Notes under the pieces: model-generated
The model's database searches: none
Told to the model about the DNA's origin: nothing
Seen by the model: the letters and a program-made list of their open reading frames with translations, nothing else
Source: an uncultured Eubacteriales bacterium
Lineage (GTDB): Bacteria > Bacillota > Clostridia > Lachnospirales > Lachnospiraceae
NCBI GenBank assembly: GCA_900542465.1
Contig: UQNS01000010.1
Coordinates: 1 to 64,000, forward strand
Direction of reading: 5' to 3'
DNA: 64,000 bases
Translations under genes and position numbers: made by a program
Shown: positions 8,257-16,166 of the stretch, one piece after another
Numbering within the stretch: the first letter of the stretch is position 1
How the letters are laid out: every line of letters starts with the position of its first letter

Positions 8257-8272
8257 TGTTTCACGTGAAACA
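8257..8272. promoter_or_regulatory. parS-like site 1
   Basis: The perfect palindrome TGTTTCACGTGAAACA, one base from the Bacillus consensus TGTTCCACGTGAAACA. It lies about 30 bases upstream of the parA start, so ParB bound here could also repress parAB. Confidence 0.93.
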
Positions 8273-8384
8273 TATAAAACACCTTTCCACTTATATATCC
8301 GCATTTCAATCGTTCGGCACATTTTAGTTCATTATATCATTTATCCATCTTCATCTCCACTTTGTTTTTCTCCTTTATTGGCTA

Positions 8385-8413
8385 TTGTTTTAATTTTCTG
8401 CAGGAATTATAAT
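8385..8413 (+). promoter_or_regulatory. Promoter of the alpha/beta hydrolase gene
   Basis: TTGTTT (8385-8390), a 17-base spacer, then a perfect TATAAT (8408-8413). The gene starts at 8447 with GGAGG just before it. Confidence 0.6.
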
Positions 8414-8446
8414 GTAATCATCTTGAATTTCATGGCGGAGGTAATT

Positions 8447-9391
8447 ATGGGAAATCACAAACTATTAAAAACAGCCGGTATAGTCAGCTATGTTATACTC
8501 AGTGCAGCTGCGGTCAATAAGCTTCTGTTCAAATTTTCTAACTCCCAGATATGTCAGCCCTCAAAAGATCTAAAATATGAGTATAGCCAGGGAAAGATCA
8601 ATTACAAGATCTCAGGTGCCGGACGCCCGCTCCTTTTATTGCATGATATTTCCTCCTCTTCATCCATGTTCGAATGGTTTAAAGTTAAAAATAAACTAAA
8701 AAGAAATCACACCCTGTACGCAATGGACTGGCTGGGCTGCGGTTTTTCTGACAAGCCGCCTATAACCTATACAGCCTTCATGTATATTCAGATTCTAGAT
8801 TCATTTATAAGAGACATCATAAAAAAGCCCACTGACATTTTAGCATCCGGGATCTCCGCATCATACGCATTGATCGCGAGAGAGCATTTCAATGTACCTA
8901 TAAAGAAAATTATCGCACTCAATCCCGCAGATCCTTCCACTTCCGGCCTTGCTCCCGATCTTTTGGATTCGATCAAAAAAGCATTTTTAAATCTTCCTGT
9001 AATAGGAACCTCTATTTATAACATAAATCACTCCTGGCTGGGGATCGACTGTCATTTGAAGAGAGGGTCTTCAAAAAGAGAATTTCATGTTTCACGTGAA
9101 ACAATCGAAACCATGATTGAATCTTCCCATATCGGATCTGAAGACAATAAATACCTTTTTGCAAGCAAGTATTCCAGGTTTATATATGCTGATATAAGAG
9201 AACTTATACCGGACGTGAAGGATCTCTATATTATCGTCAGCGAAGATAATTATATCTGCAGGCATAATGGTGAGAAGTATATCCGTAAAAATGCCGATAT
9301 CCCTTTTTATATGACAAATGGCTCAACTAAATATCCACAGTTAGAGTATCCCGGTATTTTTCTAGACAACCTTATGAGTTTTTACAAATAA
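8447..9391 (+). CDS. Alpha/beta-fold hydrolase, membrane-anchored or secreted
   Basis: A 314-residue protein starting at the ATG at 8447, which has a GGAGG site five bases upstream; an in-frame start 23 codons earlier lacks one. Residues about 7-25 form a hydrophobic N-terminal segment, a signal peptide or anchor. The hydrolase fold is shown by LLLLHDISSS (oxyanion HG-like loop), MDWLGCGFSDKP, and the nucleophile elbow GISAS, where serine replaces the last glycine of GXSXG. The substrate is unknown. It is the only plus-strand gene left of oriC and carries a parS site inside its coding sequence. It may be retained partly as host DNA for that site, which is inference. Confidence 0.85.
   Translation: MGNHKLLKTAGIVSYVILSAAAVNKLLFKFSNSQICQPSKDLKYEYSQGKINYKISGAGRPLLLLHDISSSSSMFEWFKVKNKLKRNHTLYAMDWLGCGFSDKPPITYTAFMYIQILDSFIRDIIKKPTDILASGISASYALIAREHFNVPIKKIIALNPADPSTSGLAPDLLDSIKKAFLNLPVIGTSIYNINHSWLGIDCHLKRGSSKREFHVSRETIETMIESSHIGSEDNKYLFASKYSRFIYADIRELIPDVKDLYIIVSEDNYICRHNGEKYIRKNADIPFYMTNGSTKYPQLEYPGIFLDNLMSFYK
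9088..9103. promoter_or_regulatory. parS-like site 2, inside the hydrolase gene
   Basis: The same 16-base palindrome TGTTTCACGTGAAACA, here coding for HVSRET in the hydrolase. Intragenic parS sites are known in Bacillus. Confidence 0.93.
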
Positions 9392-9434
9392 AAATAAGAC
9401 AGGGCAGATATTTTTTCTGCCCTGTCTTATTTTA
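9391..9434. terminator. Bidirectional terminator between hydrolase and rsmG
   Basis: Stem AAAATAAGACAGGGCAG / CTGCCCTGTCTTATTTT with a 9-base loop. It serves both convergent genes; the rsmG stop codon lies within its last bases. Confidence 0.93.
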
Positions 9435-10226
9435 TAATGGTTCTTTAGCCGGTGTTCCGGCTTTTCTTGGATAAGTCCCTGGAGTTTCTTTTACCTTTTT
9501 AACACATACAAACGACCTGATCATATCTGTTCCCGGGATCCTTTCCCGTATGATATCAGTAATTTCTCCCCCAAGCTTTTTCACTGCATTTTCCGCGCTT
9601 TTTACTTCTTTTTCAATGTCTTCCGCTTTGTACGATATAAACACTCCACCTGCTTTAACAAATGGAAAGCAGTACTCTGACAGAGTCGAAAGATTGGCGA
9701 CCGCCCTCGAAAAAGCATAATCATATGATTCCCTGTGCTTTCTTTCTCTCGCCAGATCCTCACTCCGACCATGATATGTAAAGATATCTTTAAGTTCCAG
9801 TTCTTCTATGACTCTGTTTAAAAAAACGATTCGCTTATTCAAGGAGTCCAGTAAATGTATCTTTGCATTTTTATTGTGGATCTTCAATGGCAGCCCCGGA
9901 AATCCTGCGCCTGTTCCAATATCGATCACAGATGAATCATTCAGACTTTTTATGTTCTTATCATCCTTTTGAAGTTTACTAACAGCTTTTTCCACTAATA
10001 AACTGTCTAAAAAATGCTTTTCTAACACGTCTTCATACTCTGTAATGGCCGTAAGGTTCATGACCCTATTGGTTTCCACGAGCATTTTGAAATACCTTCT
10101 GAACATGTCCATTTTGGGCGGATCGATATAGATCCCTATTTCCCCTGCATTTATTATAAATTTTTCCTCTGTTTTTTTATATTTCTCAAAAAAACTATCA
10201 TCGAAAATTATTTCTTCTTCGTTCAT
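9432..10226 (-). CDS. rsmG: 16S rRNA (guanine527-N7)-methyltransferase RsmG
   Basis: A 264-residue SAM-dependent methyltransferase (GidB) that modifies G527 of 16S rRNA; loss of it gives low-level streptomycin resistance. The family markers are MNLTAITEYEDVLEKHFLDSL, the SAM loop VIDIGTGAGFPGLPLKI, LLDSLNKRIVFLN, and AFSRAVANLSTLSEYC. It has a short proline/lysine-rich C-terminal tail. The start is supported by GAGGGAG. It follows mnmG in the conserved mnmE-mnmG-rsmG order, separated by 82 bases holding a parS site. Confidence 0.96.
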   Translation of the reverse strand: MNEEEIIFDDSFFEKYKKTEEKFIINAGEIGIYIDPPKMDMFRRYFKMLVETNRVMNLTAITEYEDVLEKHFLDSLLVEKAVSKLQKDDKNIKSLNDSSVIDIGTGAGFPGLPLKIHNKNAKIHLLDSLNKRIVFLNRVIEELELKDIFTYHGRSEDLARERKHRESYDYAFSRAVANLSTLSEYCFPFVKAGGVFISYKAEDIEKEVKSAENAVKKLGGEITDIIRERIPGTDMIRSFVCVKKVKETPGTYPRKAGTPAKEPL

Positions 10227-10270
10227 ACTCCCTCAATCCCAGATAAATTATGGGTCATATTGCTAAGTCA

Positions 10271-10302
10271 AGTAAAGATGTTTCACGTGAAACATCTTTA
10301 CT
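10271..10302. promoter_or_regulatory. parS-like site 3 at the centre of a perfect 32-bp palindrome
   Basis: The core TGTTTCACGTGAAACA is at 10279-10294. Eight further bases on each side (AGTAAAGA and TCTTTACT) also match, so 32 bases form one perfect inverted repeat with no loop. It lies between mnmG and rsmG. As RNA it could form a hairpin, but no U-run follows. Confidence 0.93.
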
Positions 10303-10308
10303 GTGGTC

Positions 10309-12198
10309 CTATTCCTTTGCTTTCAAAAATTGTTCCAGATAAATAAGCAGAACCGAAATATCTGCAGGTGATACTCCTGAGATCCTTGAGGCCTGACCTA
10401 TAGATCTCGGTCTGAATTTTCCAAGTTTTTGGGCTGCTTCGATTCTGAGTCCATATATATTGCCATAATCTAATTCTTCGGGAATAAGGCGATTCTCAAG
10501 TTTTTTAAACTTTTCGACCTGTTTCATCTGACGTGAAATATAGCCATTATATTTGATCTGGATATTTACTTGCAGCGCAATATCTTCCCTTAGGTCCGGT
10601 CTCTTTTTATCTACTTCTTTAAGATAGTCATAGGAAAGTTCCGGTCGTCTTATAAGTTCAATCAGACTTATTCCTCCCTCGACCGGTGTTGAGCCCGCTT
10701 TATCAAGGAGCTGCGTAAGTTCTTCAGATGGTCCCAGATTTACTGCCGAAACTCTGGCTATCTCCGCTTCAATAAGCCTTTCTTTTTTAAGTAATCCATC
10801 CATTGTCTTCTGATCTACCAGACCTGCCTGATATCCATACTTTCTTAAACGAATATCGGCATTATCCTGCCTTAAGATAAGGCGATATTCGGCTCTTGAA
10901 GTCATCATCCTATATGGTTCTTTAGTTTCTTTTGTAACAAGATCATCGATCAACACTCCTATATATGCTTCTGACCTGTCCAGGACGATCTCTTCTTTTC
11001 CTGATATTTTAATAGCTGCATTGATCCCCGCAATAAGTCCCTGTGCTGCAGCTTCTTCATAGCCTGAACTTCCATTGATCTGACCTGCTGAATATAAGCC
11101 CTTTATTTCAAGAAATTCAAGAGTTGGCTTAAGCTGTGTCGCATCGATGCAGTCGTATTCAATAGCATAACCATTTCGAACTACTTTGGCATTTTCAAGG
11201 CCCGGGATCGTCCTTATCATTGCAAACTGAACATCTTCCGGCATAGAACTCGAAAGTCCCGATAAATATACTTCATTTGTATACAAACCTTCAGGCTCTG
11301 CAAATATCTGATGTCTCTCCTTATCTGCAAATTTTACGACTTTATCCTCGATCGATGGACAGTATCTCGGACCCGTTCCTTCGATCGCGCCCGAATAAAG
11401 AGGTGATCTGTCAATATTGGCCCTGATTATATCATGAGTATCCTCATTAGTATAAGTTAGCCAGCAGGATATTTGTTCTTTCTGCACAGTGGACGGATCC
11501 GTTGAAAACGAAAATGGAATTACCTTTTCATCCCCAAATTGTTCTGTCATTTTAGAATAATCGATCGTATTTCCAGCAATTCTTGCCGGAGTTCCTGTTT
11601 TAAACCTTCTTATCTCTATCCCCATTTTTAAAAGAGATTCCGTCAGGTAATTAGCTGCCATAAGGCCATTCGGACCTGTAGTGTAGGAAGTCTCTCCATA
11701 AATACATCTGGCTTTTAAGTAAACTCCTGTACAAAGGATCACAGCCTTGGCTTTATAAACAGCGCCTGAGATCGTCTTTACTCCTTTTACCGTTTTATCC
11801 TCATAAATAATTTCTGTAACCTCTGCCTGTCGAATGGTAAGGTTCTCCTGTTCCTCCATTACCCTTCGCATTCTGTTGGAATATTCCTGTTTATCCGCCT
11901 GCGCCCTTAAAGAATGTACTGCCGGTCCTTTTGATGCATTAAGCATTTTAGACTGAAGAAAAGTTTCATCCACAGCCTTGCCCATTTCTCCTCCAAGCGC
12001 ATCTATCTCTCTTACAAGGTGTCCTTTAGAACTCCCGCCTATATTAGGATTACAGGGCATAAGTGCGATACTGTCACATGATACTGTAAAACAGATCGTA
12101 TTCATACCAAGCCTTGCACACGCCAGAGCCGCCTCACATCCGGCATGCCCTGCGCCGACTATTATAACATCATAATTCTCAACAACGACTGAAGTCAT
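10309..12198 (-). CDS. mnmG: tRNA uridine-5-carboxymethylaminomethyl synthase subunit MnmG (GidA)
   Basis: A 629-residue FAD enzyme that, with MnmE, makes the cmnm5 modification at wobble U34 of certain tRNAs. The N-terminal dinucleotide-binding fold is VIIVGAGHAGCEAALACARLG. Further markers are MPCNPNIGGSSKGHLVREIDALGGEMG, the substrate-site motif RFKTGTPARI, and ADIRLRKYGYQAGL towards the C-terminus. Length is normal. It is 34 bases downstream of its partner gene mnmE, as in most Firmicutes. Confidence 0.98.
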   Translation of the reverse strand: MTSVVVENYDVIIVGAGHAGCEAALACARLGMNTICFTVSCDSIALMPCNPNIGGSSKGHLVREIDALGGEMGKAVDETFLQSKMLNASKGPAVHSLRAQADKQEYSNRMRRVMEEQENLTIRQAEVTEIIYEDKTVKGVKTISGAVYKAKAVILCTGVYLKARCIYGETSYTTGPNGLMAANYLTESLLKMGIEIRRFKTGTPARIAGNTIDYSKMTEQFGDEKVIPFSFSTDPSTVQKEQISCWLTYTNEDTHDIIRANIDRSPLYSGAIEGTGPRYCPSIEDKVVKFADKERHQIFAEPEGLYTNEVYLSGLSSSMPEDVQFAMIRTIPGLENAKVVRNGYAIEYDCIDATQLKPTLEFLEIKGLYSAGQINGSSGYEEAAAQGLIAGINAAIKISGKEEIVLDRSEAYIGVLIDDLVTKETKEPYRMMTSRAEYRLILRQDNADIRLRKYGYQAGLVDQKTMDGLLKKERLIEAEIARVSAVNLGPSEELTQLLDKAGSTPVEGGISLIELIRRPELSYDYLKEVDKKRPDLREDIALQVNIQIKYNGYISRQMKQVEKFKKLENRLIPEELDYGNIYGLRIEAAQKLGKFRPRSIGQASRISGVSPADISVLLIYLEQFLKAKE

Positions 12199-12232
12199 TT
12201 TTCCCCGTCCTTATCTATAATTTATAAATACA

Positions 12233-13615
12233 TTATTTACCCATGCAGAATTTTTCAAAAATCCTGTCGGCAAGATCATCTTCGATCTCTTTTCCTATAA
12301 TTTTTCCAAGAGCTGTATATGCATCCATCAGATCTATGCTTATCAGATCTTCTGAGACGCCCATATCTATAGCATCTTCTACTAGTCTAAAGCTTTTTAT
12401 TGAATCCTCAAGAAGGATCTTATGTCTGGAATTGGTTATTACCGGACTGTCATTAACTATTATTTCTCCAAGTTCGAATATCTCTCTGACTTTATCCTCA
12501 AGCAATGCTAATCCATCCCCTGATCTGGCGGATAAACTTATAAAATTATCCGGCTGATCCAGACCTCTTGCTTTCAGATTTTCTTTAGATACGCGCTGAC
12601 TCAGGTCTGATTTATTTATTATTGTTATATATTTTTTATTTTTAATATTATCAATTATTTTTGCATCTTCACTGCTTAATTCCTTTGATCCATCTACGAC
12701 ATAAAGTATCAGGTCTGCGTCGGCAGCATATCCAAGAGCCTTTTCAACACCAATCGCTTCCACGATATCTTCTGTTTTTCTGATACCCGCCGTATCTATG
12801 AGATTTAAAATAATGCCTCCGAGATCTACTTTTTCTTTTACCGCATCTCTTGTCGTTCCTTCTATATCCGTAACGATTGCTGATTCACTTCCTGTGAGAA
12901 GGTTAAGAAGACTTGATTTTCCGGCATTTGTACGCCCAATAATAACAGTCATTATGCCATCTTTAAGCAGCTTTCCTCCCTTAAATGATCTCATAAGAGT
13001 TTCTGCATTTTCCATACAATACTGTATATCTGACCTTATATCTTCTAAATGTCCTTCCATTGGTATATTTTCAGGGTCATCCATTGCAGCTTCCATAAAG
13101 GCTATATTATCAAGGATCTTATCTCTCATTTGATCCACTATATCAGAAATACGCCCATTGAGCTGCTCAACTGAGGCCCTTAAAGCATAATCACTTTTTG
13201 CATTGATTACGTCTATTACGGCTTCAGCTCGAGCAAGGTCTATACGTCCATTTAAGAATGCTCTCTTGGTAAATTCGCCCGGCTCTGCAAGCCTTGCTCC
13301 CGTCTTTAAAACAGCTTCCAGGATCCTCTGAGTTACCAGCATGCCACCATGGCAGTTTATCTCCACAGTGTCCTCTGCAGTAAAAGTTCTAGGCCCCCTC
13401 ATTACAGACACTAAGACTTCATCCAATATGATCCCGTTTTCACAGATATGACCATAGTTGATCGTATGACTTGGGACTTCTGTTAATTTTTTCCCATTGG
13501 GAGAAACAAATAATAAGTCCGCATATTCTATAGCTTTCTCCCCTGATATTCTGATAATCCCAATTCCTCCGGAACCAATGACCGGGGTTGAAATAGCTGC
13601 AATCGTATCTTCCAT
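12233..13615 (-). CDS. mnmE: tRNA modification GTPase MnmE (TrmE)
   Basis: A 460-residue potassium-dependent GTPase, partner of MnmG. The ATG at 13615 is chosen because GAGGTCATT precedes it and the protein then begins at the family-typical MEDTIAAISTP; an earlier in-frame start runs into the terminator hairpin. The N-terminal folate-binding domain has VEINCHGG and RAFLNGRIDLARAEAV. The G domain shows P-loop GRTNAGKSS, DTAGIRKT and NKSD. The protein ends in the conserved CMGK, whose cysteine is typical of the family. Jag/KhpB, which often lies between yidC and mnmE, is absent here. Confidence 0.97.
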   Translation of the reverse strand: MEDTIAAISTPVIGSGGIGIIRISGEKAIEYADLLFVSPNGKKLTEVPSHTINYGHICENGIILDEVLVSVMRGPRTFTAEDTVEINCHGGMLVTQRILEAVLKTGARLAEPGEFTKRAFLNGRIDLARAEAVIDVINAKSDYALRASVEQLNGRISDIVDQMRDKILDNIAFMEAAMDDPENIPMEGHLEDIRSDIQYCMENAETLMRSFKGGKLLKDGIMTVIIGRTNAGKSSLLNLLTGSESAIVTDIEGTTRDAVKEKVDLGGIILNLIDTAGIRKTEDIVEAIGVEKALGYAADADLILYVVDGSKELSSEDAKIIDNIKNKKYITIINKSDLSQRVSKENLKARGLDQPDNFISLSARSGDGLALLEDKVREIFELGEIIVNDSPVITNSRHKILLEDSIKSFRLVEDAIDMGVSEDLISIDLMDAYTALGKIIGKEIEDDLADRIFEKFCMGK

Positions 13616-13623
13616 AATGACCT

Positions 13624-13663
13624 CAAAAATAAAAAGAGATGTCGACAAATCCCGACACCTCTT
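13624..13663 (-). terminator. Intrinsic terminator overlapping the mnmE ribosome-binding site
   Basis: On the minus strand AAGAGGTGTCG/CGACATCTCTT (one G-T pair) with an 8-base loop is followed by TTTATTTTT. It ends the rpmH-rnpA-yidD-yidC transcript, but the T-run touches the mnmE Shine-Dalgarno, so mnmE must be read through it or be served by a promoter upstream of the hairpin. Confidence 0.8.
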
Positions 13664-13760
13664 AAAATATAATTATTTCAATAAGTGATAAAGACCCTTT
13701 AACAATCTGAATAAAATCTATATACAGAATTATACACAACTTAAGGCTGTATAGCACTTA

Positions 13761-14981
13761 TTATTTTTTCTTCTTAGTTTTCTTATCAGCGTAATTAGAA
13801 ACCATTCTGGCTTTATCCGCAAGAGACCCTTCCGATCCTTTTCCCTTCTTTCCATAAGCTGCAGAAGAAGAGGAATTTGAAGATGCTTTAGCATTTTTAG
13901 TTGCAAAGTTAGTCTTTTCTCTGATGCTGTCAGAATTGATATTTCTTGTTTTCATTGAAGCGTTTCTTATAAGTTCCTGGTGGTTTACACCCCTTTTTTC
14001 TATCTTTTTACGTTTCTTTTCTACGGCCTTCTCAATGATCTTTTCCGGTCCGACTTTATCTATATAAGCATTGATAATAAGCTGTAAAATAGTCTGGATA
14101 ACGGCTGTGGCAATCCAGTAAACACCAAGACCTGCAGGAACCGTAATTGCGATAAATGCAGACATGACAGGCATCATAAATATCATAAGCTTCTGAGTTA
14201 CCTGTGATGCTTTGTCATCGCCCATCGCAGATGTGTTCTGAGCAAGCCATGCACTGATCAGCTGTGAAACACCCGCCAGAATAGGAATAAGAATTGCAAG
14301 TCCCCACACCTGGTTAGGGCTTATAGACATATTTATTCCAAAGAAATTGTTCATATGCTGAACTTTATCCGCATTCTGTGAAATAACATCACTCATGGAT
14401 GGGAACAATTCTTTAAACCTTGCCCATTCATCACCCTTAAAGGCGTTCATCTTTGCTATGGCTGCCGCCTGGTTAGTCCAGTCTATGCCTCCAAAGCCAT
14501 TATTATTCAATGTATCTGCATATCCGGGAATGCTTCTGATACCTGTAGTTTCCGTATTTCCAAAAATATTTAAAAGAAATGTATTTAATTTACCAACATG
14601 CATTGGGATATTACGGAATACATTATAAAGCGCAAGCAAGATAGGGAGCTGGATAAGCATCTGGATACATCCGCCTGTCTGAGAAGCTCCATATTTTGCA
14701 TACAGATCTCTTATTTCTTCATTCTGACGCTGCTGAGACTCCTGGTCTCTGCGTCCTCTGTACTTTGCTCTGATGGCTCTCATCTCAGGCTGCATGAGCT
14801 GACTGATTTTAACCGTCTTCTGCTGTGATATTGTAAGCGGAAGCATGGCTACTTTAATGATTATAGTGAAAAGTATAATAGCTATACCGATCTTACCTAT
14901 ACCAATCGCATCAAGCGCATTAAAAAGTAAATTCAATAAAAAGCCAAGCAAGTTAGCCAATGGCTGCAATAGATTGTTCAA
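13761..14981 (-). CDS. yidC: Membrane protein insertase YidC (SpoIIIJ/Oxa1 family)
   Basis: A 406-residue insertase that places membrane proteins in the bilayer, alone or with SecYEG. It begins with TTG at 14981, eight bases after GGGAGGAGATAG. Hydrophobic segments are near residues 5-45, 110-125, 225-245 and 265-300. The family signature is PMLPLT-like AMLPLTISQQKT with a cytoplasmic hairpin rich in Arg/Lys, and GGCIQMLIQLPILLALYNVFRNI. The C-terminal ~90 residues are a long basic Lys/Ser-rich tail of the kind that binds ribosomes. A periplasmic-type insert of about 60 residues lies between TM1 and the later segments. Confidence 0.96.
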   Translation of the reverse strand: MNNLLQPLANLLGFLLNLLFNALDAIGIGKIGIAIILFTIIIKVAMLPLTISQQKTVKISQLMQPEMRAIRAKYRGRRDQESQQRQNEEIRDLYAKYGASQTGGCIQMLIQLPILLALYNVFRNIPMHVGKLNTFLLNIFGNTETTGIRSIPGYADTLNNNGFGGIDWTNQAAAIAKMNAFKGDEWARFKELFPSMSDVISQNADKVQHMNNFFGINMSISPNQVWGLAILIPILAGVSQLISAWLAQNTSAMGDDKASQVTQKLMIFMMPVMSAFIAITVPAGLGVYWIATAVIQTILQLIINAYIDKVGPEKIIEKAVEKKRKKIEKRGVNHQELIRNASMKTRNINSDSIREKTNFATKNAKASSNSSSSAAYGKKGKGSEGSLADKARMVSNYADKKTKKKK

Positions 14982-15002
14982 AACTATCTCCTCCCGATAA
15001 TA

Positions 15003-15215
15003 CTACGGTACTGGGTCGAACCCGCCTTTAGAAAAAGGATTACATCTAAAAAATCTTTTTAATGCCAAAGCAGTACCTTTGCCTGCTCCATACTTTTCTA
15101 CCGCCTCTTTTGCATACTCCGAGCAGGTAGGGTAGTATTTGCATTTTCCGGCACCAAAGTGCGGGGAAATTGCTTTTTGATAAAAAGATAAAGATGACAG
15201 AATGATCTTTTTCAT
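15003..15215 (-). CDS. yidD: Membrane protein insertion efficiency factor YidD
   Basis: A 70-residue protein with the whole family signature: FYQKAISPHFGAGKCKYYPTCS-type cysteine region (written here in part), YAKEAVEKYG, RFFRCNPFSKGGFDPVP. It is membrane-associated and lies between rnpA (4 bases) and yidC (21 bases), as in most bacteria. Confidence 0.95.
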   Translation of the reverse strand: MKKIILSSLSFYQKAISPHFGAGKCKYYPTCSEYAKEAVEKYGAGKGTALALKRFFRCNPFSKGGFDPVP

Positions 15216-15219
15216 TTAT

Positions 15220-15594
15220 TTATCCTTCCGATGTAGCATAGTTAGATAACAGCTTATGCTTTTTCAATAAATGCATCAAAGCTTTTTCAGTATCCGCGTA
15301 GCTTTTGCCGTTGAGTTCAGATCTTACAACAACTACTATATCATAGCCATTTATAACCTGATCAGCATTTGATCTATAAGCTTCTCTAATAAGCCTGCAT
15401 AGATGATGCCTTATAACACTGTTTCCAACTTTCTTACTTACAGAAATTCCAAGTCTGTTCTTATTATTATCAACAAAATCACTATTTTCTGAAATATACA
15501 TCACGAGATCTTTATTGGCAAATGATCTTTTATTATGATATACCCTTTGAAAGTCTCTATTTTTCCCAAGACTTTCAAAATTTTTGAATTTCAT
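15220..15594 (-). CDS. rnpA: Ribonuclease P protein component
   Basis: A 124-residue basic protein that assists the RNase P RNA in removing 5' leaders from pre-tRNAs. The N-terminus has LGKNRDFQRVYHNKRSFANK and the centre GISVSKKVGNSVIRHHLCRLIREAYR, split over the RNA-binding helix where R-H-H stands at the position of the canonical R-N-R, a variation common in clostridia as far as I recall. It follows rpmH by 114 bases and overlaps the conserved operon order rpmH-rnpA-yidD-yidC. Confidence 0.96.
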   Translation of the reverse strand: MKFKNFESLGKNRDFQRVYHNKRSFANKDLVMYISENSDFVDNNKNRLGISVSKKVGNSVIRHHLCRLIREAYRSNADQVINGYDIVVVVRSELNGKSYADTEKALMHLLKKHKLLSNYATSEG

Positions 15595-15708
15595 GATCTC
15601 ACCACCAAAATCAATCTGTAGATATAATGATCGTAAATCTACTTAAATCTAAAAAAGCAGATAAACGCCATCAATAATATTGAAGCGTTCACCTGCCTGA
15701 AGGTTTCA

Positions 15709-15843
15709 TTAAGCGCAAATAGATTTTCTACCCTTAGCTCTTCTTGCAGAAAGAACCTTTCTACCGCCGGCACTGCTCATTCTTGCTCTGAAACCGTGTA
15801 CCTTTGCTCTTTTTCTTGTGTTAGGCTGAAATGTCATTTTCAT
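15709..15843 (-). CDS. rpmH: 50S ribosomal protein L34
   Basis: A 44-residue, highly basic ribosomal protein, too short for most gene tracks. It begins MKMTFQPNTRKRAKVHGFRA and continues with RMSSAGGRKVLSARRAKGRK, matching L34 over its full length. A strong GGAGGTGAAC site precedes the ATG. It heads the rpmH-rnpA-yidD-yidC operon, read away from dnaA. Confidence 0.98.
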   Translation of the reverse strand: MKMTFQPNTRKRAKVHGFRARMSSAGGRKVLSARRAKGRKSICA

Positions 15844-15950
15844 AACAGACGTTCACCTCCTTCGTAAAATATATGTTTAATTAATAACCAAATAATTATT
15901 CAAAAAATAATGTCTCGAAACTCTCTGTTAAAGTGAGAATACCGCCTAGT

Positions 15951-15979
15951 ATTATATGAAACATACTTCTTTAAGTCAA
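15951..15979 (-). promoter_or_regulatory. Promoter of rpmH operon
   Basis: On the minus strand TTGACT (15979-15974), 17-base spacer, perfect TATAAT (15956-15951). The start is about 100 bases upstream of the rpmH ATG. Confidence 0.85.
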
Positions 15980-16090
15980 GTGGATTTTTCCTCATTTATA
16001 TACCAAGTTATACACGAAATTATGCACATTTGTGAAAACAATGGGTATAACGTGTTTTTTTATGTTTATAAGTTTTTACCTCTTAATTTC
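15980..16090. other. Upstream part of oriC with DnaA boxes
   Basis: Between the divergent rpmH and dnaA promoters. TTATGCACA at 16020-16028 matches the DnaA-box consensus TTATNCACA; TTATACACG at 16008-16016 has one mismatch. The stretch is A/T-rich. DnaA bound here would also regulate dnaA. Confidence 0.65.
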
Positions 16091-16119
16091 TTGAAAATAT
16101 AGCCTTATTGATATATGAT
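16091..16119 (+). promoter_or_regulatory. Promoter of dnaA
   Basis: TTGAAA (16091-16096), 17-base spacer, TATGAT (16114-16119). The dnaA ATG is at 16167; DnaA boxes lie just upstream, consistent with autoregulation. Confidence 0.7.
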
Positions 16120-16166
16120 TATGGTTGATTTTATTATTATTTTAAAGGTGTGGGGTTAGCTTTATT

